From: Calliopum simillimum | Taxonomy: Eukaryota > Arthropoda > Insecta > Diptera > Lauxaniidae | Assembly (NCBI GenBank): GCA_951812925.1 | Contig: OX638368.1 | Span: 114,909,309-114,973,308 of the forward strand | Length of the DNA: 64,000 bases | Direction of reading: 5' to 3' | In this document: positions 35,415 to 48,834 of the stretch, in pieces | Layout of the letters: each line of letters begins with the position of its first letter | Position numbering within the stretch: the first letter of the stretch is position 1 | The notes under the pieces: model-generated | The model's input: only the letters and a program-made list of their open reading frames with translations | Database searches by the model: none | Told to the model about the DNA's origin: nothing | Translations under genes and position numbers: made by a program

Positions 35415-36632
35415 GATATAAGACTGTTGCAGCCGATAACTTCAGTATTGATCCAATATTAATGTTGCTGTTTGTATGAGTACATGGGCCCCTCATTTTC
35501 TCCTCAAAAATCTAAAAAAAATAATCATTAAAACATTAGAAATGATTGAAGCTGCAATGCCCCATTAAAACTCCTATTGTGGCAAAGAATGAAATGTTTT
35601 AAGTCTAATTTACTGTTGATTCAACAGTTTGATGGAAACATTATTAAAAATAAAAAACAAAATAATTTATGCACGACTTGATAGCATATTTAAATGTTCT
35701 ATTAATCCAAAGCATATTCTGCATTTTATAATTCATAGCAACGCTCGCAAAATTATGTAAAAAAACTACTCCTCTCCACCGTCCTTTCTCTTAGGTTAAT
35801 CTTGTAGTTTTTATTTAGCGCTCTGTTTTTTTTTTACTTTAGTGTTTGGCGTTTTGTGTCTAACTTTTGTTCAAAACTAAATTAAGTAGTGGGAAAAAAA
35901 TAAAAAAATTGACAAAAAGGAAATCCTACTCTATTGATATTCATTGAATTTCTCTTACACTGATTTCATGGAATAAGATACGGCATTTTTTCTTAAACGT
36001 TTTTGTCGCTTTATTGTTGCAAAATCGCATTAAGTGTATTGTGTAAAGGACTTGGTCCTTTTTTGTGTTTTTTTTTTGTTTTATTTTTTTTTTTTTTTTG
36101 AATGTTGGATTTTATTTTCCTTTTAAGTTGGTGAATATAAAAAAACCTTTTCACTGCTTTGTAGCGTAAATTCAATGCAGACCGCACAAGATGTCTTGTT
36201 AGAGTTTTAAGACATTCCGCTTTAACATACGTTATGTCTTGTAGCCGCTTTTAACTTATCAAATACTTCAGTTCAGTGTCGTGAGCAAATGTCTTGACAG
36301 TACTTGTAATTGTTTGATTTGTTTCAGTTCAGTGCATATAAGTACTGTAGTTGTAGTGTGCACTACAAAATGTCTACTTAAGTGATAAAAGTAGTTTTTG
36401 TCGCTCTCTTCTTGTGCCTTTTTTTTTCTTTACGCTCTCTCTCTTTCTCCCGCCAAATGAAAGCTACTAATACTTCGTTGCAATTTGCCAGTGTTACCAC
36501 ATCATAAATTTTACTGTAGTTTTTCTACTCTTACCCCTGTAGGAGCGGCGGAGGCAAGTGTCTCAATAGCCCCATCTTTGGCCTAGTTATTTTGTAAGTA
36601 GTCCAAAATAGAATAAATAAAATAATTCACTT
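35415..36632. other. Intronic AT-rich sequence
   Basis: T runs near 35826 and 36067-36099. Around 36390-36450 a TCTC-rich tract. No exon recognised. Confidence 0.45.
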
Positions 36633-37260
36633 AAATTATCAATTGTACCAAAAATGGTCTAAATGAAATGCAAAGTCGGTTATTTGTATTAAAAATGGTC
36701 CGAACGTAATGCATAATCCGTCATTAGTGCAAAAAATGGTCCAAATGTGTATCGATTGTGTCAGTAATATAATAACGTTACCGACTACGTATGTGCTGTT
36801 TGGAAGTTCGTCGACTGTGAAGAAGAGCAAACGAAAGTGTATCGGTATGACTTGCGCTCCGTGGAGAGACCCGGGCTCAAATTCTTCACTCAGTGATTTT
36901 TTACTCCAATTTTCAAATTTCCATTAATTTGTATACAATATGTCTGAAGAGTCTTCGGAGCGGAAAATGAAACATATCCAATATAGCCGACGTATAAAGT
37001 CATAAAAAATTCAAAAAAAAAAAAAAAATTTCATCCGCACTGAGATTTGAACCCGGAACACAATGCTCAGAAATATAAAACAAAGTCCTTAGCATATTCG
37101 TCCACGAAACCTTTTGACGTTTTTGTCTAAAATACTAAATTAAATCTATAAATAAGAAACATAAAATGTTTGCCTTTTTCTGGTCTGAATGTAATGCATT
37201 AGGAGACAATTGACCTTTTTCTGGTCCGAATGTAATGCATATGGAAACAGTTGGTTACGC
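36633..37260. mobile_element. SINE-like repeat with tRNA-like part, copy 1
   Basis: Starts with two or three units of accaaaaatggtctaaatg type. It passes through gtggagagacccgggctcaa, an A run, and a tRNA-like segment on the minus strand. It ends with a doubled ctttttctggtccgaatgta and acagttggttacgctcaat. The same order, more diverged, is at 53872-54400. The tRNA-like part suggests a tRNA-derived SINE; a polymerase III transcript is inference. Confidence 0.6.
37041..37112 (-). repeat. tRNA-like segment with A- and B-box matches
   Basis: On the minus strand, ATGCTAAGGAC resembles an A box and, about 45 bases later, CCGGGTTCAAATCTCA fits the B box consensus well. The spacing matches a tRNA, but no convincing acceptor stem or anticodon arm could be drawn. 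It is not a functional tRNA gene. Confidence 0.5.
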
Positions 37261-37518
37261 TCAATACAGTACACTGAAGTATTTGTTTTAATCAGGTATT
37301 TTTTTTTGACATTGATAAAACAAGATAGTGTACTCTAGGGGAAAAAGAAATCAATTTACAATAGCTACAGTGAAGATTTGAATCTTGAATTTTTTGGATC
37401 AAATACTTCGGTTCAGGGTAAAATATGTAAAATAACAAAAAATACAAAAGTACACAGGAATGTAGAGGAATCTCACATCACAAAGGCGCAACTATCAAAT
37501 CAAATTCATATTTTTCAG

Positions 37519-37590
37519 ACTAATATGACGTATGAGTAACATTTAATATGCGCGAATAATAAAGGTTACTCATACGACGAGTAAGCTCAG
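37519..37590. repeat. Hairpin formed by two inverted copies of the 14-mer
   Basis: tgacgtatgagtaac (37526-37540) and gttactcatacgacga (37565-37580) pair across a 24-bp loop. The same word recurs singly at six other places in the window. Confidence 0.8.
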
Positions 37591-39324
37591 TAAAATTTAA
37601 CCTTCTAAATACAATTTTGTTGTTTTTTTTTATGCCATCTAGAAAAAAGTAATTTATAACAAATGTAGACTAAATATAGCGCTCACCCTGTACCATAATT
37701 TTATAGTAAATTGTACTTAGTTTTAATCAAAGAAAATTTCGTTTGTTATTTATCTACTAAATACGTTGCTTTCTAATCCGCTACTCTTTCTTTTATTTTT
37801 TATTAACGCTTACTTTCCTTTGCCATATATCAGTAGAGTATCCTCATGTAATCTGATATATCTATTCTTTAAACTGCCGGGGTTTTCTTTCACTAGCTAA
37901 TGTTTTTGTGCTTTGTTTTGCCTCTATTGTCGCTCCCTTTTCTTTGCCTTTTTTTATTTACTACTTTTTTTATATATTTTTATTTTTTTTTCTCTATTTT
38001 TTCGTTTCTCTCTCACAATGTGCGTAAAGTATTTGAAAATTGCTTACTCGTGCCAAGCAGCATCAAGGGATTTGTGTCGTGGCGTAAACTAAAACCACTT
38101 GATTCAGAAAGTTAAGTTTTAAGGCAAAGACTTTGGTGTAGGATTGAACCAACGATTTCTTGTGTTGTTACCACGTTAACGACACACAAACCTTCAATAC
38201 GCACACATACATACGCGTATACATCGAAATTTTGTGTCTTGGGTTGTGAAAAAGGGTCCTTTTGCAATTTATTTGCTCAATTTGAATTTTTATCGTTGGT
38301 GCCAAGTTACTATTTTTTTTGTTTTGATCTCTTTTTCTCTTTCTATTTATTTTCTTTTTTTTTTGCAACAAAGTTGACATAATTTCATTGAATAATTCTA
38401 CATTTCGGCTAAGCCGTCTTGTTTATTATCGGTGAGGATGTGTGAATTGCCTTGAACTCTTTGCCTAATATGTTGGCAAGTGTTGATAAAGACCAAATAT
38501 CTTTACATAAACTTGTTTCTCTTTTTTGTTTATTAAACTTTAAAGATACATTGAATCGCCTTTTTGCTATGACTTATGTTTTTATTTAATTTAATTTTAA
38601 ATGTTTATCGATAAAAAGTGCGCTGATTTATCATTTAATATTTTACTTTCTTTTAAGCTCATGAGTTTGCTTTGTTGTTGCTCTAATGGGAAGAAAAAAA
38701 AAAGATGAAAAAATTTACTGCCCATTATTTTGAAGACCGTGACTGTTAAAATGATAACCTCAGCATATATAAAATATACTGTAATTGTGTGTGTTTGCGT
38801 CTTTAACGCGTGTGTGCGTGGGTGTTTACTTCCGTCCGCTCTATTACTGTTCTGTTAAAGCCTTGCTAATGATTGCGTGGTTTAACTTATAAATGCCAAA
38901 AATTCCGCTTAACGGTTTATATACATAGATGTGTGTGTAATTTTAAAGATTTATGACGGTAGAGCAGAAGAAGAAAATTTTAGTGAACAGAATCAAAAGC
39001 ATATTTGAGAAACTTGTAAGCAAGTCACGTGTTCTTCTGAATTGCTAAAGCATTTAAAAAATCGAAAATACGCACTTTGTTTAGTGTTAGAGCTCAAAAC
39101 TTTTGTATTATTCAATTGATATTGGTTCTTTCCCGAAATTCCAATAGGCTTATATATAGTTTTTTTGTTTTTCATTAAGAAATAAATGCAAGGAACTATA
39201 ACGCTTGAGTTTCTCACATATTACACTTATCAAAAGTTAACTAAAATGTACCAGGATATTTATAAATTCAAAATAACTAATGGTTTTTTTAAAATATTCT
39301 CCGTGATAATTGATACATTAAGAC
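37591..39324. other. Intronic AT-rich sequence
   Basis: At 38118-38190 the minus strand shows gttaacgtggtaacaac followed about 30 bases later by ggttcaatcc, a weak A/B-box pair and a possible tRNA-derived remnant. T-rich tract 37920-38010. No exon recognised. Confidence 0.4.
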
Positions 39325-39540
39325 TCGGATTAACAGTCACAAGACAAGAGTTTAACTAATGTTTCATATTCACAGTGTTTTGGTTAACTAAAACAATAAA
39401 CAAGAGAAAAATATATTGCAGCACGGCTTAGTTTGTAGATTTTGTGAAAATATGTGTTTTTGTTTATGTTTGTTTATAGTTGGGAACACAAAATAAAAAA
39501 ACAATGGAAACCACACGTACACCAAATTTCATATATCGTA
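39325..39540. repeat. Fragment of the GTTAAC-rich element
   Basis: gagtttaactaatgtttcat, ggttaactaaaacaat and gttgggaacacaaaat match 40480-40600. It appears to be one end of a second copy, interrupted by the element at 39543. Confidence 0.6.
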
Positions 39541-39542
39541 AT

Positions 39543-40249
39543 ATCCGCCAAAAGGTCCAACGGGAGCAAAAAACTATTTAGAGTTCATGGATGAGATTTA
39601 ATAATTATGTAAAAAGCACCAAGACAAATAATGTGTACTGGGAAAAATGGAGGTATCACGCCCCCACAAAAATCACTTCATCATATCTCCGAAAATATTT
39701 ATCGCACATGAATGACATTTGATACATGTTTACAGAGCGCCAGGACAAATAATGTTCCAAGGGAAAATGGGTGATGTCACCTCAACTTTACAAGATAAGG
39801 TGATCCAACATTCACTGGAAAATCCTGGTTTTTTGAAAAATTTTCAATTTAAAATTTGTATGGTGGAAAAAATGTCACGTTCATATTGTCACGTATCGAT
39901 TCATATTATGATCAATGCAAAGTACAGAAGATATATCAAACAAACAAAATACATTATAAAGTAACATTACTGCATAAGATTCTAAAATTAGCCGCACTAA
40001 AAAATTCTGACTTGTTTCACTGAATTCTCACTTTCTGAATACTTCTATTTTTGTCCCGTTCGTTTTGTGTCTTTTTTTGCTTGTATATTGGAACCAGGAC
40101 TTCGCCTGCTATTAACGTTGGCACTAACTATAGTGCTACCTAAGAGCTATAATGTTAAATAAAAACAAAAATGAAAATATATTTTACTTCCACCTTTTTT
40201 GCAACTTAAATGTGAGCAACGGTCACGTTCGGCACCTGTGAAGTGCCCA
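39543..40249. mobile_element. TGGGCATTTCC-TIR element, copy 1 (worn ends)
   Basis: Same order as 42961-43755: ccgccaaaaggtccaac, then two ~115-bp internal repeats (tcatatctccgaaaatattt), a run with ggtgatccaacattcactg, then ttggaaccaggacttcgcct and the terminal gtgaagtgccca. The left terminus is damaged. No protein. Confidence 0.7.
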
Positions 40250-40446
40250 TATGCAGAAGTGAATTTCCTGTTCCAAATGGTGGAAACAATTGAGTGGAAA
40301 AAACTGCAATTGTGCAAGCAATTGGCGTCAGAGTTTTGGAAACCATGCAGGTGATTTCTTAAAATTTTTTGCCGCCGATTAACCACAATATGTATTCCAA
40401 ATTTCGTCAATATCTGCGACGCTTTAGATATCTGACTCAGGCCTGC

Positions 40447-41044
40447 ATTCACAGTCATTAGTTAACTAAAATGGTGGCAAGACTTTAACTAATGTTTCAT
40501 ATTTACAGAGTTTTGATTAACAACAATAATTTTGTAAAAACATATATTTTTTGTTTAAGGTTGGGAAAACAAATTACAAAAACGATGGAAAACGCACATG
40601 CAAATTTTGTTGATGCAAAACTGAATTTTCTGATTAAATTTGTAGAAGGGCACAAAAATACGATCGAGTGAAAAAAATCGACTCTGTTACCCGTCTTAAA
40701 AAATGTTGGGTGGTGGCGCGGGCTGTTTATCAGCTGTGGGTTAACTAATGGCTTACCTTGAGACTTAACTAATGGTTAACTAATGACTGAAAATCAAATG
40801 TTATTAGTTAAACCCTTGTCATTTAACTAAAAGCTGTGAACCCGTTCCTTAAAATTTTTGAGGTCTGAAAACAATTATAGAACTTTCACAAAACTTATAT
40901 GGATTCTATTTCTTCAGCATCAGCTGTTGGTTAACTAATGGTTAACGTAGGGAATTTGGGGGCTTAACTAATGGCTAACCAATGACTGAAAAAAAAATTC
41001 TGTTGGTTAAACACTTATCATTAGTTAACTAATGACTGTGAATC
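40447..41044. mobile_element. 598-bp GTTAAC-rich element with inverted ends
   Basis: Inverted ends attcacagtcattagttaac at both termini. The interior carries many ggttaactaatgg and aactaatgactg words, denser toward the right. No protein. The GTTAACTAATG word occurs in both orientations, so either end could be a multi-site terminus. The flanks give no clear duplication. Confidence 0.65.
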
Positions 41045-42341
41045 TGGGACTTAGTGCTATGAATCTTATTACTCAAATAAGAGGTAGCAGGAAGAAATTA
41101 TAGGTAGCGCAAAAATGATGATGAGACTGTTTTCTGGGTCGATCATAGATGAAAAGTCTGTTTAAATTAAAATCCTTGCTGTTCCTTTTCGCTAGATATT
41201 GCTTTTTTACAATAAATATTTTTTTTTTTTTTTTTCTTGAGTGGACTCCTTCCCAAATGATTCAAGGTATCAAAAAACTAGATCAAAAACTGATTAATCA
41301 CAAAGTTTTTTGTAAAGAAATCTCAGGCCAGCCGCCGTCAGCATTAAATTAAAAAGTCTAATTTGAACAGATGTTTTGGCTGCAACATTTCACTCCACAA
41401 ATTAATTTCTAATCCCTTAATGTTGTGAATTAACCAATTTATTACTTAACCAATTTGGGCAGCACACCAATACACGCGCGTAAATACATACATTACACAA
41501 ACTCACACCTGAAATGCTGCTGTTGAGAAAGGACCTTTGTCATGCTTTCTTTTGTTGTCATTTTCCACACAAATACACGCAATTAGCATAAAAGCGCGTG
41601 CAAAAACAAAACAAATAACAGAAAACAAAATAATAAAAAAACTCACACCATACAACAGTTACAAATTGACAGCGGACTAAAAATATTACAGTTGTTAACA
41701 TATTTTGATTTTCAGCTTAAGCTAAATTTTATTTTATTTTTTCCTTTGCAATACCTCGTGCCTTCGAGTTTGCGACTTTTCTATTCTCTCTTGAGATTTT
41801 TTCAATTAAAATTTGCGTTAAACTTAGCAATGAATCATTCGCATAAAAAAGAAAAGCAAGAAACCAAAAAAAAAAAAAAAAAACAGAGAAAACGAACCGC
41901 ACAGTGTGAGTTGAATTGAGGAAGGACAAAGAAATAAAAATAAATTCCTTTCCAGCGATTACCTATCTCAATAAGCTAAATTTTGTGCTCAATAATGGGA
42001 GGCATGGTTTCTTCGCCATACAAGTCCTTGCAAATATTTGCCTTATTTTGCTGCCTTTCCCTGTCGATTGTGTTTTAACATGCTGCTGTCGTCCTAATCC
42101 TACACATAGTAATTCCGCACTTTGCCCTTCTTTTTTTGTGTTTGTGTCGTGAATATTGGAGTAGAGCAGAGTTGCTATACAGGCATTCCTTTAAATACAC
42201 AAAAAACACACACAAACTTATAATGGTAAACAGTTTACACACGTGTAATCCAACTTTGGCTATATATACATATAACTAGGTTTTGTTTTTGTACAACCTT
42301 GTAGGAAAAGCTGTCATTTGCAATAATGACGACTGACGACT
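41045..42341. other. Intronic AT-rich sequence
   Basis: T/A runs near 41220-41236 and 41866-41884. No recognised exon or element. Confidence 0.45.
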
Positions 42342-42900
42342 GTTGCGACTGTTTGATTTAACCTACATTTTGATCAGTCTTTGTATTCACGTTTGGTACC
42401 TATCTACCAAATTTTATCAAAATAGTTCCTATAATTTGCGAGATATAGCGTATTTAAGTGTCACAAAAAAGTTCGCGTGGCATTATTTATTTAGGTCCAC
42501 TTTTTGTCCAGGGCATGGTACACATTATCAGCCTTACTGAAAAAATTGCATCAAAATAGCAAAACGTGTTAATAATTTCTATAACATAAGAATGGGCGTA
42601 TCATTAAACTTATTACGCCCACTTTTCGACTAGTGTATGCTATTCATGTTTGGCACCTTTCTACCAAATTTCATCAAAATAGCTCTTAAGTCTTGCGAGA
42701 TACAATGCTTTAAAGTTTTGAACCGTTTAAATGTGGGCGTGGTATACGTACTGATTTGATTACGCCCACTTTATGACCATTATATGGTATTCACGTTTAG
42801 CACCTTGCTACCAAATTTCATTAAAACATCTTGAATAGTTTGCGAGATAAAATAAGATGTAACGAAATGTGACGCCAAAAAAGTGTAGTTTAGTGAAATT
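42342..42900. repeat. ~150-bp tandem repeat (CTACCAAATTTCATCAAAATAG)
   Basis: Three units, each with attcacgtttggcaccta, ctaccaaatttcatcaaaat, agttcct/agctctta, gcgagatata, and cgcccacttt. Such accaaatttcatcaaaatag blocks are common near insect transposon ends, but no terminus could be seen here. Confidence 0.75.
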
Positions 42901-42960
42901 TTACTGTCTAGCGCGGCCGAAGGGGCTTTACTTAAAAAATAAAAAATTGATTCACTGTAG

Positions 42961-43755
42961 GGGGCATTTCCGCCAAAAAATCCACCGTGCGCCAAAAATT
43001 TAGATCATCATGTCTCTGAAACTATTTAGCGTACATGGATGAGATTTTGTACTTATGTAAAAAGTACCAAGACAAATAATGTGTACTGGGAAAAATTGGG
43101 GTATCACGTCCCCATAAAAATCACTTCATCATATCTTCGAAAATATTTATCGCACATGAATGAGATTTGATACATGTATACAGAGCTCTAGGACGAATAA
43201 TGTTCCCTGGGAAAATGGACAATGCCACGACCCTAAAAAAAGAAATTCATAATTTATGAGATTTGATACACATGTAAAATGAATTGGGACAAATGAAATC
43301 CTTTGGTAAAATTGGTGATGCCTCCTCAACTTAAGAAGATAAGCTGATCCAATTTAAAATTTGTATGGTGGAAAAAACGTCACGTTCAGATTATGATCAA
43401 AACAAAGAAAAGTACAGGAAATATTGGAATCAAACAAAATACATTATAAACTAACATTATTGCATAAGATTCTTAAATTAGTCGCACTAAAAAATTCTGA
43501 CTTGTTTCGCTGAATTTTGTCTTTCTTTGAATAAGCACGAAAACTATTTCTATTTTTGTCACGTTCGTTTTGTGTCTTTTTCTTCGTGTATTTTGGAACC
43601 AGGACTTCGCCTGCTATTAAAGTTGGCACTAATTATATTGCTACCTAAGAGCTATAATGTAAAGTAAAAACCAAATTAAAAATATGTTTTACTTCCACTT
43701 TTTTTTTCACTTTAAATGTGTACGACGGTCACGTTCGTCACCTGGGAAATGCCCA
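42961..43755. mobile_element. TGGGCATTTCC-TIR element, copy 2
   Basis: Left end ggggcatttccgccaaa and right end cctgggaaatgccca form an 11-bp TIR. Interior as in copy 3 (55751-56585), in the opposite orientation. Non-autonomous. Confidence 0.75.
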
Positions 43756-46339
43756 TATGTAGTTTGCGAGATATAATGAAATGTAACGAAATGTGACCCC
43801 AAAAAAGTGTCGCGGCCTTGATAATGTACCTCCCTAGCGTGTGCAAAAGAGTTTCATAAGTTTTTACCCTATTGGGCATTTTCATTACAATTCCCGTTGG
43901 GTTAACTATCTATAGGTATGTGTGTATTGTATTTGCCTAACTTGACTGTAAATTAGTTTATTCAGCAGCAAACATTTATTTGAAAAACGCGCCTTACTGT
44001 CTTACCATTTGATCCCGCTTTTGCGCATATTTTCTTTAATACCAACCGCTGCTCTTCATTTCTTCTGCTCTCTCTTCTCTATATCTTTTCGGTATATCAT
44101 TATCATATTGCCGCTTGTTATTTCTTTAGCATTTCTATGTTTCTACTTTATTTTATTTCATTGAATTTTATTATGCATGTATTTGCTGTTTATCAGTTAC
44201 ACAGCTGATTTTGTCTTTGCTTTTTTATTAAAAGACATAACAGTGTTGGTAAGTAAGTATATGTGAGTGGCTGTATGTGTTTATGTATAAGTTTGCCTGT
44301 GCGTGAGGCGCAGTAATTTAAAATGATAGAAGAAAAAGGATGTGATGGAATCAAATGGAGCAAGTCTCTTTCTTAAAATGAGTCAAAATGTTATACAGCT
44401 GACTGTCAAGTTAATTTACCATGATTTTTTGTTGACACTTGAGTAGAGTGTTGGTTGGTTGGTGAGAAAAAGAGTAGCACTGGGAGAAAAGGAAATATTT
44501 CCTACAAATTTAAAACTATTGAACAGGGAATTTTAGTAATTTTTCATTCATATAGCTACAGAAACTGAGCGATGGGTTACAAAAACAAATCTTTTCAATA
44601 CCTTTTGCTAGAATAACATTTACACTATGTCGCAGAATTGCCTGTTTTTTATTAAGTACACAAGACATGTGGCTACAGTGCCGTTAGCTCATCGCAAAAC
44701 CGTCAATTCTGAATGGTGCACAAGCGAAGTCAGAAGTCTTTAAAGAATTAAGTAAAAACAAACCAACGATGAATAGAAATGAATGAATGTATATAAAATT
44801 TTTTGTTTTTTTTTATCTTTTTATTTACAATCTATCGATTAGCGATAATAAGCAAATTTAAATGAATGAATGCAGTAAAAAAGTCATTTCCACGCATTAT
44901 GCTTTTATGTCTCAACTTTTGATTAATGTTGTAATAGATCTAAATTTAGCTTTTAGGAAAAATAATTCTTTATAAAAGAGATTCCTCAAAAAAGTCGTAA
45001 TTTTCCGTCAAACTAACTTTGAACTTTAAAAATGTCAAATTTAACTTCTATAATGGTTATGTACATTTTGTTGTTTTTCCATAATATAGTTTTTATACAA
45101 TTTTGGTATAACATTTATAACAATTTTGGTACGAAGTTTATAATTCATAACAATTTTGGTTTAAAAGTTAAACGTTTTTGTTTTAGAATAACTTTATAGA
45201 AAAAAATTGTATAAATTATTTAAAAAAATTGGAATAAATAAGTTTATACTTTATGCCTAAACTTTTTGCTGTGTTGAAAAACATTTTGCCCTCTAGTTTT
45301 GATCAATTTTGGTCTAATTTGGCGTACCTACCAATGAATCACAATAATGTAAAATAAACATTAAAATGTTCTACTGATTTATATTCCTGAATATTTGTAC
45401 TAAATGTTTTCGGCTTACAAAACAATTCGTAAATTTTATTTTTACAAAAAAGTAGGCCCTTACCGTGATATAAAAACGCTCTTCTCTTTATAAGGTTAAC
45501 AAATTCATATTACTTTAAAAAGGTGCCTTTCACAAATACAAAATATTGTTTTGAAGTTCCTACGCTCATTTTAGTGCATAAATCCTTTGCCGTGGCTTTA
45601 CCGTGGTTATTTTGAAATGGAAAATGAAAATATAATTTCCATATCATTTATTATTTTTATTATATTTATTATGTCAACTTTAATCTATTTGCGGCCGCCG
45701 AATAAGCATTTTTTTCGCTTTTTTGTTAAGTGTTGCTCACAAAACATCGGACTTCAAAATGGTTGGTTTGTTTGCATTTGATTCTTTATCTGTCTGTAAA
45801 AAAAATTCCAAAGAACAATGACATTGGACGCCATTTACAAAAGTTATAGCGAATTCACATTACTACATTACTTTTGGTTACTTACAATTTTTAACCTAAT
45901 CAATGTTACTCATACGTCCAGTTGTGCCACATTTCTTAAAGAAGGCAAGAATATACTTTTAATACGTACTGCTATTGAATATTTATTTGTGGCCATTTTT
46001 GTTTTGAAGCGGCATAAAATTGGATTATTTTTGTACTAAAAAAAAAAAATATAAAATAAAAGAAATAAGATTGCCGAAAGGTTTGTCTGTTGATTACATT
46101 TTTTTTTTTTTTTTGTAAAATAATTGAATGAATTTTTCAAATATTTCTTTTTTGTTTGCTGTATTGTATATTGGATTGTAAATTAGAAAATCAAGAACTT
46201 TGCTGGCAATTTAATCAATTGATAAAAAAGCAATCCAATTGCTGGGACTCCTTAAATTAAAAAAAGTGATCACTCGGAAAAAGTAGTAGAGTTTATTTTT
46301 GAAACAAATATGATTTAACTGCTTAAGAGAAAAGTTGTA
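43756..46339. other. Intronic AT-rich sequence
   Basis: 45060-45200 contains a few repeats of acaattttggtataa. One copy of the recurrent 14-mer (gttactcatacgtc) lies at 45905-45918. No exon recognised. Confidence 0.45.
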
Positions 46340-46775
46340 TCTATATATTAATACGCAAGACAAAAAATTTGTCCTACCTTTTTTACTTTGTAAGAAATGG
46401 AGTACAACTTTGAATTATATACCATTAGAAAGGTATTTGTGTGTAAATGCACAAAGCTAAAATTATTTTAATATTTTGCCATTAACCCAGGTATATAATA
46501 TTAAATGCAAATTTTTCAATATTAACAACGACAAAATACGAGGTCAAACAGAGCTGAAAAGGGTATACAGCACAAAGAGAAAGAGTCAAAAAGCTGACTG
46601 ACGCTGACTTCATGTTTTTTGTTTTCTTTTCATTTGACATTTGTCATTGTACCAGGGATGATAATTAGCTTTTTTATTTTGTACTTAATAGCAAAAAAAG
46701 TACTAAAACTTTGCAAAAAGTTCCAAAATTATTTAATACATTTGTGGTAAAATTTTGATCATTGAGCGAATCTAG
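46340..46775 (+). mobile_element. Helitron-like element
   Basis: Starts tctatatattaatacgcaag and ends CTAG|T at 46772-46776. It is preceded by A/T-rich target sequence with no duplication, as expected for Helitrons. The 3' hairpin is worn (gtggtaaaattttgatcat). The 5' 130 bp, with tgtcctacc and ataccattagaaaggtattt, is the best conserved part. About 436 bp, no Rep/helicase. Confidence 0.75.
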
Positions 46776-48149
46776 TATAAATTTAAATCTTAGAAACATC
46801 TTCTAATAAAAAGAGGAATCGCTTAATTTTAAAATATGTAAATTTTCGTCTTAAATAACTTTTCATATATACATATCCTAAATAAACATAAACACCAATA
46901 TCAAATAAAGAAATGCAAAAATATAAAGAACACATACATATATAATATATACGTATGTACATAATCAGTGTGGATAACATCACAATCTGCTCGTATTGTA
47001 TATACGAAATAAATATGAAACAATAATAAATTTATTATTTTATAAAACAATATTTGCGTTTGCAGCCAACAGCTAATTTTGTTACACTTCGCCCCTCCAG
47101 CAGCAAATGCTGCCGAAACATATGTTGTGCGCAAAACATGTTATTTCTTTTATATTTTTCTGAATAATAAGATTTCATGTGCATTCAGTTTTTAACATGA
47201 TGATTTTTGCTAAACGTAGTAGGGAAAACAAGGACTTTTTGTAGCAGCCACGACAAAGGGGCAGTACCACCAACACAAAAGACATTTTAATAGCCAAGAA
47301 AATGAAGAAGAAAAAAAAAACAAATTTATGCAAAAATGAAACAATAAAGCTGTACAAAGCAAAACAAAAATAAGGATTCGCCAAAAAAAGAAAGAAAAAA
47401 ATCATAAACCTGTCGTATTTATAATTTTATGTCGTTTGCTGATGTAAAATGAAAGCCAAAGTTAACCATGTGTGTAATAAAATGTGAAATTGCATTAAAA
47501 ATGAAATAATATGTATAGCCAACCAAACCAAATTGGTATGGGGCTGGTCGGAAGGAAATTCCCACACACATCAAATGTAAGATTTCGAAAATCTTTCCAT
47601 TTTAAGTTGGCAATTTAAATGACTGCCATAAAGCAGGATAATAACAAACATAAAAGTTTTAATCTTTTCTATTGTCATTTTAATCGAAAATTGACTTTTA
47701 TAGAGAATTTTATAAAATAGGCACTAAAAATATATCATGAATATAGAATTACCTATCGGTTATAAAAAAAAAAAAACCCTAAACTGTTGAGTTGCATAAT
47801 TCATAAAGTAATAAAAACACCTTTAGGGAAATTTCTAAATTCATATCTCAAAATTTTTGTTGGAAAAATTATCAATATGGACAAGGACGTATGCAATTTC
47901 ATATTAGCTAAATGTCGGCTAGTGCTAAAAATTTGGCTAAAAAATTATGTACTAATCTAGATTTCACTGAGAGCTTCCTAAATGAAGAAAAATCGAACAA
48001 TGAAAAAAGCCTGATTTATTTTATTTTGTCATATTTGCAGAACTTTATCGATAATTTTGATTTTTTCGATGTGTTTCATAGGTCATTTTTTAAATTGGGT
48101 TTTACGAAAATATGTTAGAATCTTTTTGAAGGCAAAATTTTAATATAAA
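46776..48149. other. Intronic AT-rich sequence
   Basis: No recognised exon or repeat family. Confidence 0.45.
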
Positions 48150-48830
48150 GGGCAACCCGGGAGATATGGCACCTTATTTTTTTTTGTTGAACTGCAATAA
48201 AACCTGAATTTGAAAATGTTTTTAAAGGAACTAAAAGCGAGTTTATGCTTTATTTAATTTAAAACAAATAATTGTACTTCAGCTTTTACTTTTATTAAAA
48301 ATATGTTTTCTTTTTAATTTAAAAAAAAAAGTGTCAACTCACCCGCAACAATATCCACGGGTGATTTGGCACCCTTAAAGGCTTTTAATTTTTTGTTGCC
48401 AGAATTGTTCAAACGCTTCATATTTGTACTCCTAATTATCTTATGCAAAGGAAGAAATGGCATCCGCACCATATTACTCTCAGAAATTCCATATTACCTT
48501 CAGAAATTGGGTGCCATTTCTCTTTTTTGGCGTACACCGCAAAAAATGCCACGAAACGAATAAATATGTTTATCTAAAAACGAAAACACATTCAATTCCG
48601 TTTATTTTGATATATTCACCATATAACTGTATCAAACTGTACCTGCTGTCCCACGAAATATTTGCAAAAAAAAATCGACCGTTTATATTCCCAATTTTTT
48701 AAAAAATCCCGCACACGTGTAATTATAGAAACTGCTGCTAAAATAATTATTTACCACGAGGTCTTCAGCGCAACTAAATTAAATTTTGGCCATATTTTAA
48801 TGCTACGAAAGTTGCAAGTATTGAAATTGA
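48150..48830. mobile_element. GATATGGCACC-family transposon, copy 3 (right end replaced)
   Basis: Left end gggcaacccgggagatatgg, then ttgttgaactgcaataaaa as in copies 2 and 4. The right part reaches tgctacgaaagttgcaagta and ttgaaattgaa, as in copy 1. Instead of the usual terminus it then enters a palindromic array (next entry). Confidence 0.7.
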
Positions 48831-48834
48831 AGCC

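Noticed and set aside
37041..37112. A genuine tRNA gene
   Set aside because: B box is good but no closed acceptor, D or anticodon stem could be formed.
38010..38115. Possible terminal exon ending PLDSES
   Set aside because: No AG acceptor after the pyrimidine tract and no similarity recognised.
41200..41352. Possible small exon in the 67-codon frame
   Set aside because: Composed of a T run plus an unremarkable tail, with no conserved motif.
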